This document shows positions 22,277 to 34,500 of a stretch of DNA of 64,000 bases, one piece after another. A program made the translations under genes and the position numbers. Numbering within the stretch: position 1 is the stretch's first letter; every line of letters begins with the position of its first letter. Source of the DNA: Monoplex corrugatus (taxonomy: Eukaryota > Mollusca > Gastropoda > Littorinimorpha > Ranellidae); contig JAPXFY010000031.1 of the NCBI GenBank assembly GCA_030674185.1, positions 34,673,551 through 34,737,550 on the forward strand. Reading direction: 5' to 3'. The notes beneath the pieces were generated by a model. That model did not search any database and was not told where the DNA came from. It saw only the letters and a list, made by a program, of their open reading frames with translations.

Positions 22277-23890
22277 GTGAGACACAGAGAGACAGAACGG
22301 TCAGTCAGTCACGGCTGTGTTAGGAGATGGACCACTAAATTTGGCAGAGGTGCTGAGCCTTTGCCAGAAACATGTAGTGAAGGTACGTTGATATTTTATT
22401 TATATGTGGGGTTTAGGGCTGATAGGCAAAGAAGTAGGATTGCTTTAGGACGTAGGCAAATAAGAATAAGAGGATGAATGATTATGCTTTCAGTTGAATA
22501 TGTTTGATTAAAGAAACTATATGTTGAATTGTAAAGCTATGTGTGGACTGCTTTTGAAAGTTATTGCTAGTGTACTTTGTGCGTTTCTACTTGTCTCTCT
22601 CCTTCTGCCTTGTTGTGTGTGTGACTTCTAAGTAGAGAAACAACTCCTCTATAAACATCCCCAATTATCTACCAGTTATAGATGACAACACACAAACCCC
22701 TTCTTGCGATACATGGTGGAGATTGCAATCGATCCCCCTCACCCACTCGTTAGCATGAATAAGATTTTTACATTTTGAAACATATGTGGACAGACGTTGA
22801 CAGAAATAACGAAAAAGAAACACACAACGAGAAAAGTGAGAGCTTTAGAGAAATAGACAATGCTTCGTACGAAAAAACGAGTGTTCTATTCTTTGCTACC
22901 TCCACGTATATGAAGACTTTATTTCTAGCTTGTGTATTTGCATGGAAAGTGTTGTAAAGTGTAAGGCATTCAAAGTCAACTTCAAATACTGATAGAGCCA
23001 CTATCATCTACTGACACAGTTATCCAGTCATGAAGAACCTTGGTTACAGTGTAAAACATTTAGCAGTGTGTAGTCAGGTAAACTTATCTGTTCATCACGC
23101 TTCACTGAAGGCGTTGTATACAGGCTAATGACTAAGATACATGTGTATAGCAACTTGGCAATTCAGTAAACTTATGGCCTCAAGTTACCAGATGATTTTC
23201 TGTTACTGACCACGTTCGTACTAGTCCTTCTTCAACATGGTGTATATTTTGAGTGTAGTTTCTTCATTTCCAACAGTTTGTAAATGGTTGAGGGACAAAG
23301 ACAGTCCTGGAGATAGTAGCTTGAATATTCCTTTAACTGTCTCAGTTGATGTAGCACAACATGGGACACACAGCGGTAAACAAACTTTGCCCACCCTCCC
23401 ACCCGTGTCAGTGTAACTGTAGTAGAGGGTAGGACACACGCAATACTCTGACAGTACGGGCAATGTGTGTCCACACACAGGCCTTGACCCAATTGACCAT
23501 TACTGCTATAGCTCGAGTTTGTCACTTTTCAATGAAACAATCAGTCAGTGCTCATTGAAATTGTCTCTCTCTTTTCGAGAGCTACCACTTCAGTCGCCTT
23601 CTCTCCGTCCTCTCAGCCGCCCCGTTACTTCTGCTACGGGGGATAGACTACAGTGGGAATAGTTACAAATTATTAGCAGTTGTCGAGCAGGTTTCTTCTG
23701 CGTTTGTCAATACAGCTTTTAGAGCAACGGTTTTGTTATGGGGTTTTCTTATTAATTGATGATGGGTTGTACGAATTTTATTTCCTTGCTGTATTCCTTC
23801 GTCTGCTTCATACGTGTGGGGTAGTATTGTATCTTTTTGTTTCGGTGATTTTGGTGTGCCACAGATTCAGTCATACTGAGAGAAATTAAT
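22277..23890. repeat. 1.6-kb interspersed repeat, copy 1
   Basis: Closely similar in the same orientation to 51965-55312 (minus the Tc1 insertion): shared AGTCAGTCACGG start, GTTTAGGGCTGATAGGCAAA, ATGTGGACAGACGTTGACAG and CTCGAGTTTGTCACTTTTCA, ending near GAGAAATTAATTGTTTC. No coding frame longer than 100 codons and no recognised protein. It could be a non-autonomous transposon or a solo LTR; the ends do not show obvious inverted repeats. Confidence 0.85.
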
Positions 23891-24479
23891 TGTTTCTTGG
23901 CCATGCATGATACGGCTATTACTGAGCCATTCCTAGGCCTAACTTCATACAGCCTTCTACCATCTCATTGTTATTGCTCTCACATTTTTGAAGTCAGTGT
24001 AACACAGAACGCGCAGCAATTTTCTAATGTCCAGTATTTCAAACAATCATTACTTCTCCCTGTATACAGCGACATTGTATCCTTGTTTATTGTCCATGTT
24101 TTGTCTTGCAGTTCTGTATTCTAACTGAACGCGTTGTGGTCCTGATACTTTTGATAATGTGTATGTTCAACCATTTGCCTGCCTAGTTTGTCTTGTGTAC
24201 ATGTCAGTTGATTATTCGGAACCGTTTATACATTTTGGTTGCTATTTGATCCTTCGTGGTTCTCTTTGACTTCCGAGCTACAATGTCAGGTCGTCGTGAC
24301 GTCAGTTCATGTATATCTTCCTGCTATTCAGTGAGTAATTGTTGTGTCATACTGTCAGGTCGGATAGATGTATCCGCTACTGGTAACCTGGAACCCAGTA
24401 CTACTTGTCACAGGGTCGAATTGCTGGTGACTGAGCCAGCACCCCCACCAGTCTTCTCAGGAGGATGGTGAGGAGGGTG
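23891..24479. other. Unrecognised intron sequence
   Basis: No gene recognised. Its right part may belong to the 5' UTR of the following LINE. Confidence 0.5.
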
Positions 24480-27400
24480 CTAGAAACCCTGGTGGAAATA
24501 AATTAGATCCATCAAAGGGCGCCAGCTCTGACGAGCTACCCGCGGCCATCTATCTAAGGGAGTAAACCCTGACAGTAAATCCGGTGTAGGGCCCTTAAGG
24601 CGGTTGGATGGCAAACTTTGTCACTTTCCAGCAGCTCCTGCAGCCGCATTGGCACCAAAACATACAGCCCTGCTGTTCCTTTGGATCTGTCAGCGAGGTG
24701 GAGAGGGGGGACAAGTTGCATGGGCAACAGCCTGTCTTCCATACTACACTGCCCAGGCTTACATCCATCCATTCATCCACAAACACTCTGCACCTACGAC
24801 CTGGAGAGGACACTCCAGCCTCACTACTAACACTAGCATCGGCACAACACGGGAAGCAACAGATACCAGTGATAAGTCATCGCTCAACTGGCGTAGAGCT
24901 GACGCCAGGGGTTGCTTTTGACGGTGGGAGAGACCTTCGTGTCTTACTGGACAGCTACCACCCGCCTAAGCTGGGCAGCCCTCAGCCAATCAGGTGCTGT
25001 CCCACCACGACCTGCCTTCTTCATTGGGTGCATGAAGATTAGGAGAAAATCTGACAGCAGGTCGTTAACTACCGCACCAGGCAAAAAGAAAAATTCAAAT
25101 TCAGGAAACGGATCAGGAAAAGAATCAGTAGTGAAACTGGGCTGCTGGAATATCCGAACAATGATGCCTGGGCTCTCCAAGATCTACAAGACATCAGCGA
25201 CGCCAGAAAAACCGCCGTCATAAATAGCGAGCTAAAGAGGCTCAATGTGGACATTGCCACTCTGCAGGAAACACGGCTGGCTGACTCAGAAACACTAAAG
25301 GAAAGGGACTACACCTTCTTCTGGCAAGGAAAGAGTTCTGATGCCCCAAGAGAGTATGGAGTAGGCTTTGCAGTAAGGAACAGCCTGCTGAACATGATTG
25401 AACCAGGCAGCGGCGGTTCAGAACGACTCTTGACTCTCCGCCTCAACACCACCGAAGGCTATGTCACTCTCATCAGCGTTTATGCCCCAACTCTATCTGC
25501 CTCTCCAGACGCCAAGGATGAGTTCTACGAAAATCTTGCATCAACCATAAGGAACATCCCCAGAACAGAACAACTTGTTCTCCTGGGCGACTTCAACGCC
25601 AGAGTGGGTGCAGACAATGACTCATGGCCCTCCTGCCTCGGTTCCTTTGGAGTGGGGAAAATGAATGAGAATGGACAGCGACTGCTTGATTTTGCGCCTG
25701 CCATGAACTGTGCAACGCCAACTCCTTCTTCAAGACGAAGCCTCAACACAAAGTCTCCTGGAGGCACCCGCGCTCAAAACTTTGGCACCAACTGGATTTG
25801 ATCCTAGTAAGACGTGCCGCTATCAAAAACGTTCTCCACACTCACTCTTATCACAGCGCAGACTGCGACACAGACCACTCTCTGGTATGTTGCAAGATCG
25901 GGCTGCAACCAAAGAAGTTCCACTGCTCAAAGAAACAAGGGAACCCTCGCATTGACGTCAGCAAGATGTCTCAGCCAGATCTTGTAGAACAGTTCGCAGA
26001 GGCCTTTGAGAGAGAATACGATGCATTGCAGCCCAGAGACTCTGCCACAGAGAGATGGGAAACGCTACGAGACACCATGCACTGCATTGCTATGGCCACC
26101 TTTGGGAAGAAAACTGTGAAGTCCCACGACTGGTTTGAGGCCAGATCATCAGAGATGACTCCCACTGTTGAGGCCAAGTGCGCCACACTCACCGAGTATA
26201 AGCGGTCACCCAGTGAGAAGAACCTGCAAATCCTCAGGGCTGCCAGGAGTAAGGTTCAGCTTAACGCCAGGCGCTGTGCAAACGAGTACTGGACAGAGCT
26301 CAGCGAAGAGATACAGAGTGCTGCTGAAAGAGGCAACATCCGAGGAATGTATGATGGCATCAAGAAGGCACTGGGACCAACACAGAGCAAGATTGCCCCC
26401 CTCAAATCCTCTACTGGGGAAGTAATTAGCGATCCCTAGCCAACAGATGGAAAGATGGGCGGAATACTACTCCGACCTTTATTCCACACAGAACATGGTG
26501 TCCCCCTCAGCCCTCGATGCCATCAAGTGCATGCCGGTAATGGAAGAACTTGACACAGAGCCAACTGTGGACGAACTCAGCTAGGCCATTGATAGCCTGG
26601 CATCAGGCAAGGCACCTGGCAACGACAGAATTCTCCCAGACTTCATCAAGCACTGCAAGACTTCTCTTCTGCACCCTTTGCACGCAGTCCTCTGTCAGTG
26701 TTGGAATGAGGGAGCTGTACCGCAGGACATGAGGGACGTCAAGATCGTCACCTGTAGAAAAACAAGGGCGAAAGGAGCGACTGCAACAACTACAGAGTAT
26801 CTCGCTCCTCAGCATTGTTGGCAAAGTCTAGGCTCGGGTCCTCCTAATCCGCCTGCAGAAACTGGCTGAACGCGTCTACCCGGAATCACAGTGTGGTTTT
26901 CGAGCAGAGAGATCCACGGTAGACATGGTCTTTTCTCTTCGCCAAATCCAGGAGAAGGGCAGAGAGCAGCGGATGCCCCTGTATGTGGCATTCATTGACC
27001 TCACCAAGGCCTTTGACCTAGTCAGCAGAGATGGCCTTTTTTAGGGCTCTCCGAAAAATCGGCTGTCCCCCCAAACTGCACAGCTTAATTGAGTCCTTCC
27101 ACTCCAACATGAAAGGGACGGTGCAGTTCAACGGAAACCTCTCCAAAACCTTCGACGTACGCAGCGGTATGAAACAAGGATGCGTCCTGGCCCCAGCCCT
27201 TTTTGGAATCTTCTTCGCTCTCCTCCTGAGGCATGCGTTCAGCACAGCGCAAGAAGGGATCCACCTGTGGACCAGATCAGACGGCAGGCTCTTCAACCTC
27301 GCCAGCCTCAGAGCAAGGACAAATGTCCGTGAAACCCTCATCAGAGAAATGCTATTTGCCGACGATGCCGCAGTTGTGACCCATACTCAGCGGGACTTGC

Positions 27401-28213
27401 AGTCACTAATGGACCGCTTCTCCCAGGCCTGCAAAGATTTTGGTCTGACCATCAGTCTTAAGAAGACAAACGTCCTGGGCCAAGACACGCCATCTCCACC
27501 AGCCATAACCATTGATGGCTACGAGCTTGAAGCCATCCATCAATTCCATATCTTGGGTCCACCATCACCGATAACCTCTCCCTTGACACAGATATCGACA
27601 AGAGGATCGGGAAGGCAGCCACAACACTAGCCCGCCTCACACAAAGGGTGTGGACAAATCCCAAGCTGACCAAGAAGACAAAGATGGCTGTATACAACGC
27701 CTGTGTCCTCAGCACCTTGCTGTATGGCAGCGAGGCGTGGACCACGCATGCTCATCCAGGAGAAAAGGCTCAATACCTTCCACCTGAGAAGTCTACGGCG
27801 CAAACTCGGCATTTCCTTTGCAAGACAAGGTGACCAACATGCATACCATGCTGAGACAGCATCGGATGCGCTGGTTGGGCCACGTTCGCCGCATGGAAGA
27901 TGGTCGCATCCCAAAAGACATTCTTTATGGTGAGCTTGCCACAGGGCAGAGAAACATTGGCCGCCCACAGCGTGAGATACAAAGACGTTTGCAAACGTGA
28001 CATGAAGGCGCTTGAGATAGACACTGAGTCTTGGGAGGACCTCGCAGACGACCGCAACAGCTGGAGAACCACTCTCAAGAAACAGCTGCGGGTTGGTGAG
28101 GACAAACTGTCAGCTGCTGCAGCAGAAAGCGAGTCGCAAAGGGATGACAGCCAACAGACGCACAGTATACACATGCGACCGCTGCGACAGAGACTGCCTC
28201 TCGCATTGGTCTC
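24480..28213 (+). mobile_element. Near-full-length APE-type LINE with EN, RT and terminal zinc finger; frames broken
   Basis: The 5' leader is at 24480-25120. Endonuclease: LGCWNIRTMMPGLS, DIATLQETRL, SVYAPTLSAS and LLGDFNARVG, then SADCDTDHSLV (25126-25890). RT: SGKAPGNDRILPDFIKHC, ESQCGFRAERSTVDMVFSL, AFIDLTKAFD and GMKQGCVLAPALFGIF, then MLFADDAAVV at about 27350, with both catalytic Asp retained. C-terminus: LLYGSEAWTT, RWLGHVRRMEDGRIPKDILY and a cut C2H2-like CDRCDRDCLSHW. Breaks seen: frameshifts near 25180, 25695, 27040 (an extra T in a T run) and 27560, and a TAG at 26582. The element stops mid zinc finger at 28213, against a satellite. Not active as it stands, but fairly young by its frame integrity. 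Confidence 0.92.
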
Positions 28214-29760
28214 TACGTTGTGTTGTGCTGTGTTCTGCTGTTTTCTGCTGTGTTGTTTTTTGTGGTGTTATATGGTGTTACGTTTTATTGTGTTGTGTTG
28301 TGTTGTGTTGCTTTGTGTTGTGTTGTGTTGTTTTGTGTTGTTTTGTGTTGTGTTGTGTTGCTTTGTGTTGTGTTGTGTTGTTTTGTTGTGTTTGCTGTGT
28401 TGTGTTGTGTTGTGTTGTGTGTGTTGTGCTGTTCTTTGTTGTGTTATATGGCGCTATGCCGTATTGGCGACGCTGCTTGGACCAAGCAGACAGCCCATCT
28501 AGACATTAGAACGGATGTACTTTGTCCATGGTCAGCCATGACCGAGGGAGGCCTACTGGTGTGGTGTATTATGCTACTGTGTTGTATGGTGTGGTGTATT
28601 ATGCTACTGTGTTGTGTGGTGAGGTGTATTATGCTACTGTGTTGTGTGGTGAGGTGTATCATGCTAATGTGTTCTATGGTGTGGTATGGTGTATAATGCT
28701 ACTGTGCTATGTGGTGTGGTGTATTATGCTAATGTGTTATGTGGTGTAAGTATATTATACTACTGTGTTGTGTGGTGTGGTGTATATTATGCTACTGTGT
28801 TGTGTGGTGTATTATGCTACTGTGTTGTATGGTGAGGTGTATCATGCTACTGTGTTCTATGGTGTGGTATGGTGTATAATGCTACTGTGTTGTGTGGTGT
28901 GGTGTATTATGCTAATGTGTTATGTGGTGTAAGTGTATTTTACTACTGTGTTGTGTGGTGTGGTGTATTATGCTACTGTGTTGTGTGGTGTGGTGTGGTG
29001 TATTATGCTAATGTGTTATGTGGTGTAAGTGTATTATACTACTGTGTTGTGTGGTGTGGTGTATAATGCTACTGTGTTGTATGGTGTGGTGTATTATGCT
29101 AATGTGTTATGTGGTATGGTGTGGTGTATTATGCTACTGTGTTGTGTGGTGTATATGCTACTGTTTTGTGTGGTGTATGATGCTATGTGTAGTATGGTAT
29201 GGTATGGTGTGGTGTGGTGTGGTGTGGTGTGGTATGTTGTGGTGTGGTGTGGCGTGGCGTTGCGTTGCATTGCGGCGCGTTGCGCTGCGCTGCTCTGCTC
29301 TGCCGTGCTGTGTTGTGTTGTGTCGTGCTGTTCTGTGCTGTGCTGTGTTGTCGTGTCGTGTCCCTGTCGTGTCGCGTGTCGCGTTGTGTCGAGTCCTGTC
29401 GTGTCGTGTCGTGTCGTGTCGTGTCGTGTCGTGTCGTGTCGTGTCGTGTCGTGTCGCGTTGTGTTGTGCTGTGTTCTGCTGTTTTCTGCTGTGTTGTTTT
29501 TTGTGGTGTTATATGGTGTTACGTTTTATTGTGTTGTGTTGTGTTGTGTTGCTTTGTGTTGTGTTGTGTTGTTTTGTGTTGTGTTTTGCTGTCGTTGTGT
29601 TGTGTTGTGTTGTGCTGTTCTTTGTTGTGTTATATGGCGCTATGCCGTATTGTGTTGCGTTGTGTTGTGCTGCGTTGTGCTGTGTTGGCTGTGCACTGCC
29701 AGGTTCAGTTGTGTTGTGCAACATTGTGTTGTATGGGTTTCGGTGGTTTATCTTCTTTTG
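28213..29760. repeat. TGTTG / GTGTGGTGTATTATGCTACT satellite, array 2
   Basis: (TGTTG)n blocks flank a GTGTGGTGTATTATGCTACT block (28556-29190), followed by (GTGTC)n at 29390-29455. Segment 28217-28466 is repeated at 29458-29652, including TTTCTGCTGTGTTGTTTTTT and TATGGCGCTATGCCGTATTG. Related to array 1 at 21425-22275. Confidence 0.93.
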
Positions 29761-29867
29761 TGTTGTCTGTGTTTTGCTCCGATGTTTTCTTCTTCGCTGT
29801 GCATGCAAAGGGAAATATACATATATACACAAACACAGACACACACAAATACATACATACACAAATA

Positions 29868-30419
29868 TGACCTCCCACCACGAAATCAGTCTTAACTCGC
29901 AGTCAGTCGAACAGCACTAGGAGTTGAAAAGGTGACTGAGGGTCTATATGGGGTGTTTTGACTTTTTCTCAAAATTGATTTCTGTAGACTATAATGTATC
30001 CCCCACAGACATTTTTTTCTTGAAAAAATATTATTAATCAATTTAAATCGGTATTTTAATGCACTGATCGCAGCAGCTATGAACTGTAACCTGTACAGTA
30101 CCCGCACATGTAATATACTGATGGAAAGCTCTTTGGTGCACCTTTCAGATAATGACAGCGAAAATTAGAAACAGACTGGGTCAAAGCCACCAAAGAAAGA
30201 AATTAAAAGGAAATGTGTAGGAGAGCACACAAAACCTTTAGAGGCCATTTTCTCAAAATGGCCGTCATACAACTTTAAACATACATAACTTCTACATTTT
30301 TCTGAGTACAAGCTTTATTCAAGTACCAAAATAATCAGCAGAATATACACTTTCCAGTGATATGTATATCTCAAAAAGTCCAAAATGCTAGTTAAGACTG
30401 ATTTCGTGGTGGGAGGTCA
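29868..30419. mobile_element. 552-bp non-autonomous TIR element, copy 1
   Basis: The ends are inverted repeats of about 30 bp (TGACCTCCCACCACGAAATC inward). CAAATA directly flanks both sides (29862-29867 and 30420-30425), a possible 6-bp target duplication. Copy 2 lies inverted at 59161-59758. No coding frame. Confidence 0.85.
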
Positions 30420-30446
30420 CAAATATACACAAATGTATACACTCAC

Positions 30447-30447
30447 A

Positions 30448-30483
<36 letters not shown>

Positions 30484-30513
30484 ACACACACACACACACA
30501 CGCACGCACGCAC
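30447..30513. repeat. (CA)n microsatellite next to P450 exon 2
   Basis: A CA tract with a CGCACG end, i.e. UG repeat in the transcript, about 24 nt after the exon 2 donor. Confidence 0.95.
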
Positions 30514-30537
30514 GCCCGTGTACACAACGACACAGAC

Positions 30538-30670
30538 TGACCTTATAAGAGTTGATAACAATCATATACTTTGTGCCCAACCGGAGAGCAAACACATCGC
30601 CATACTGCTCGTGCCATTTCTTCAGCTGGGCCAGAATATCACTGGGGTTGATTGAGAACATATTCCCCAC
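30538..30670 (-). CDS. P450 exon 2: beta-sheet 1 / A-helix region
   Basis: The acceptor CAG is at 30673-30671. Coding starts VGNMFSINPSDILAQLKKWH and continues through YGDVFALRLGTKYMIVINSYK, matching the segment after the proline hinge of CYP2 proteins (a WhxxYGDVFxLRLG-type core). Two donors are possible. AAG|GTCAGT at 30541 is the better match to consensus but leaves phase 0, which puts exon 3 out of frame. GTCA|GTCTGT at 30537 adds 4 nt and restores the reading frame into exon 3 (SYK-V-T-DARN). The longer form is given because it yields the recognisable protein. A (CA)n tract, read as UG repeats in the transcript, begins about 24 nt past the donor. Confidence 0.82.
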
Positions 30671-30699
30671 CTGAAAACGCCATTCGTTATTATCTCCAT

Positions 30700-30864
30700 C
30701 AGTATCGTCGTCATCAGTATCACCAGTAGTACAACAACATCGATAAATATCATCATCACTATCATCATTACTATCATCATCACCGTCATCATTATCATCG
30801 CCTTTTTCATGAACAATAAGGACAGCAACAGCAGCAATACCGTCATCACCAACATCACCATCAC

Positions 30865-30905
<41 letters not shown>

Positions 30906-30966
30906 CCATCATCTCGTCGTCGTCGTCGTCATCATCATCATCATCATCGTCGTCGTCGTCGTCGTC

Positions 30967-31018
<52 letters not shown>

Positions 31019-31090
31019 TTTCTTCTTCATCATCATGACAATCCTTCTCCTCTGTCTCTTCACCATCATCCATATCATCATTATCATTAA
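30700..31090. repeat. (CAT)n/(CGT)n trinucleotide tract
   Basis: CAT/ATC repeats with two CGT blocks near 30914 and 30950, flanked by degenerate CATCA-rich sequence on both sides. It lies just upstream of exon 2 in transcript sense. Confidence 0.93.
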
Positions 31091-31107
31091 TTAATTAATT
31101 AAATGAA

Positions 31108-31233
31108 TTACAATATTTATATAGCGCAAAATCTTGATAAAATCAAATCTAAGCGCTGAAACACACACACACACGCACGCACGCACACACACGCACGCAC
31201 GCACGCACACACACGCACCCACGCACACACACA

Positions 31234-31302
<69 letters not shown>

Positions 31303-31352
31303 CTATAAATGGGGAGAAAGAATAAAAACAATGGAAAATTATAGAGAGCATA
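31108..31352 (-). mobile_element. Short interspersed element with internal CA tract, copy 2
   Basis: The same flanking blocks as 20004-20243 (AATATTTATATAGCGCAAAA on the left; GGCTATAAATGGGGAGAAAG on the right) around a longer CA tract (31161-31301). AATTAATTAATTA replaces the ATT-repeat tail at the left end. Confidence 0.7.
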
Positions 31353-31580
31353 TTATCATCATCATATTCATCATCCTTATTATCAATGTTTCATTATTAC
31401 CATCAATGTTATCACCCTCATCATCATCAGACAGCAACAACAACAATATCAGTATCAACATTATCAGATGATTGGCACTTATGTACTCGCGCGCGCGCAC
31501 GCGTGCACGCACACATTCGCACATACACATACAGCCTACCTACATATCTATGCACCTGTGTATCTATTTGACGGTTTAGT
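31353..31580. repeat. ATC-rich and CG/CA-rich low complexity
   Basis: Degenerate ATCATC sequence to about 31470, then CGCGCGCGCACGCG and ACACATACACATACA. No coding content. Confidence 0.75.
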
Positions 31581-34500
31581 CTGTCCGATTAAGCAATGGA
31601 GGCGCCTGGTTGAAGACTCCGCTGGATGTAGAACAGTGTCTGGCTGAACAAGTCGATTGTTGGGTGGCAGTCCTTGGCACAGCTTCTGAACACGAAGGCT
31701 GATGTCTGTGGCTGGGTGGTCGCTGTCCCAGTTTTCCTTCTGCCTGTCCTGTCTGACAACAGTCGTTTCAGTGGAGATGTCTGCGTGTACAGTCTGGTGC
31801 CAGGAACAACGATATGCTGCTATCTCTATTTCAGTGTGCCCACTCTTATATCAGCAGGATTCATGTCACGTCGTAGATGTTCCTGTCTTGCAGCAGTGGG
31901 CGCCCTGTGAGCCAGGATTCTGCAGCAAGGTGTCCGAACAAGACATCTTTCGGAATACGGCCCTTCTGCATGCACCAGGCATGGCCAAGCCTGTGTCGTC
32001 GCTATTTGAAGAGGCCATACATGATTGGCATACCTGCCTGGTCAAGGATGTCCCTGTTTGACACAAGGTCCTTCCAGACAATGCCTAGAATCCGGCACAA
32101 GCACAACAGATGGAAGCTAACGAGATGGTGCTCTTGACTCACAGAGATTGCCCTGCTCTGGATGCCGTAAAATAGAGTAATCAATATGCAGGCTTTGTTC
32201 ACTCTAATCTTGGCAGCTGTGGTGAGCTTGTTATTTTCTTATTGTTATTTCCAATACTCTTTTGGACAGGTTGGTCATGGCAGCGACTGCATTTCCATAT
32301 TTGCTCGTCGAGAGACAGGTTGTTGGAGGCTGCCGACCTTGTGTAGTGAAATCATCTGCCACTTGCAGGATCTGATCGCTGATGCGGATGCCTGGAACTT
32401 TGCTGACCTTTCGACACAAGATTTCTGTCTTTTTCAGACTGATGACGAGGCTAAACTCTTAGTAAGCAGGTGCCAAAAAGCCGAGAGACCAGACTGTGTG
32501 TGATGCGTCAAAGCAGCAACAGCAGCGAAGAGTATCTCCCAAATCAGGGCTCGACACACTTCGGTCTTTGTCCAGAAAGGAGCAATGTTGAAAAGCTTGC
32601 CGTGGGACCAGCGTGTATGTACATTGCGTCATCAGATGCTATGAAAACGTCCGACAGTACGAGAGAGAAGGCATCGGGGTGATGACACAGTCTGCTTCAT
32701 TCCACTCTGAATGGGAAATGGCTCTGATCTGAATGGGAAATGGCTCTGATCTGAATGAGAAATGGCTCTGATCTGAATGGGAAATGGCTCTGATCTGAAT
32801 GAGAAATGGCTCTGATCTGAATGGGAAATGGCTCTGATGATGATCCGTCAAACTGAACTGTCACCTGCATGCCGTCATGAAAAAAGAGTAGAAGATTCAG
32901 GAACTTCGGTGGGTATCTGATCTCCAGGAATGTCAAGAGATCCTGAACAGGTCAAAAGTGTTGGTCAGGTCGGTGAAAGCAATGTATAAAGGCTGTCTTC
33001 ATTCTACTGGCTTTTCTTCAGTGGCTGTCTGTGCGAGAATATCATGTCAATGGTGGATCTCTCTGCCTTAGAGCTGCAAATACTAGAAACACTGAGGCAA
33101 AAACCTTTCAAGTGGTGATAAGCAGTGATATGCCAAGGTAGTTATCACAATCCCTATGATTTTCTTTATTTTTACAGCGTGACCATGTTTGCGTGCCGTA
33201 TGTCTTGGGAAACTGTTCCTTCTGCTCAGCACTGGCCGAGTGGCTCATGAAGATGGTTCAGTAAATGATCTCCTGCACTGAATCATTTAAGCAGGGATGT
33301 CGGCTTTGCCGGGTGCCTTACCATGAGCAAGAGAGTAATGGCCATGTTGAGTTCGTCGTTTGCCAAAGGCAGGTTCAGCTCACTGATGACAGACATAATG
33401 GGGATCATGGCAAGGTCTGACTCAGTGACCATGGTCTCAATGGCGTACATGTTCTGGTAGTGCTAGGCCCAACTCTCCGTCTGCTTGGCATGGTCTTGCT
33501 GTTCTCAGTCATTGATGATAGGTTCCATCTCAAACAGATGGGGCTCAAACCAGTCTGAGTGTTTTCCTCTATTTCTGCCCAATGGATGCCGCGCTGGTGT
33601 TACAGATGTTGTCTAAAATGAATTGCTATCTCTCCTCGTTGGTTGTGGTAGCATTTACTTTGAAAGCCTGGTCCATCTGCTCACTGAGTTCTATGCAAAG
33701 CTGTGGGTTGCCTCCCTAGCGGTGCTGAAGTGTGGGCATCTTTTTGGCTTCATGTTGTGAATCCTCTTTGAAGTCAGTGGAACTTTACTGTACACCATGG
33801 TCTGGTCCGTGTCGCAGTCAGCATGGGGAAACTGTGTGAGAGGAGCACACTGTTGAAGGCAGCTCTCCTGGTGATGATCATGTCCTGCTGATGACAATGT
33901 CCGAGTCGTGGGCGTCTCCAGGCTTTGTCTTGTAGAGCGTGTTGGTTATGCACAGCTTGCAGTAGAAACAGTCCCTGACCCTGTCTAGTAGTCCCTGTCC
34001 ATTGTTGTTTATTTTGCCAACACCGACGAGTCTGAGACTGTCTGTCCATGAACTGCGGTCCGATCAGACCCTTACATTGAAATCATCGAGCAGAATGATA
34101 TACTCAGATACTGGAATCGTGCTGATGGCAGCATCGACGTCTTCTGAGAAATGATCTTTTCCTCCTTAAGGTGAGCATAGTGCTGGGGTGTAGACACTCA
34201 GAATATCCACTTTGCCAGATGATGTTGAGAGGCTGAAGGAAAGGATGCATTCTGAGCCGCCACCGGGAGGATGTATCATGTATAACATGGCATCCTTAGC
34301 TGAAAAGTCGACGCTGTCAAAGCGATGTTCCTTAGGGTGTCTGCCCCGCCAGAACAAGGTATGGTCCTTCTCCGTTGGCATGCTGTGTGCAGCAAGCCTG
34401 CTCCCTTGTAGTGCTTTATGTCAATGTCCAGTGTCATCAGCTCAGAGTCGATGATTATGTTTCGTTGTTGTCATTGATCTACTGCAGGTTGTCTGAGAGG

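Noticed and set aside
21390..22280. Cys/Val-rich frames up to 300 codons here and at 28220-29920
   Set aside because: Translation of TGTTG/GTGTGG satellites; no start, domain or codon pattern.
25247..27630. Open frames of 184-213 codons as host nuclease or unknown genes
   Set aside because: GDFNARVG/DHSLV endonuclease, RT FADD and C-terminal motifs follow one another as a single LINE with frameshifts.
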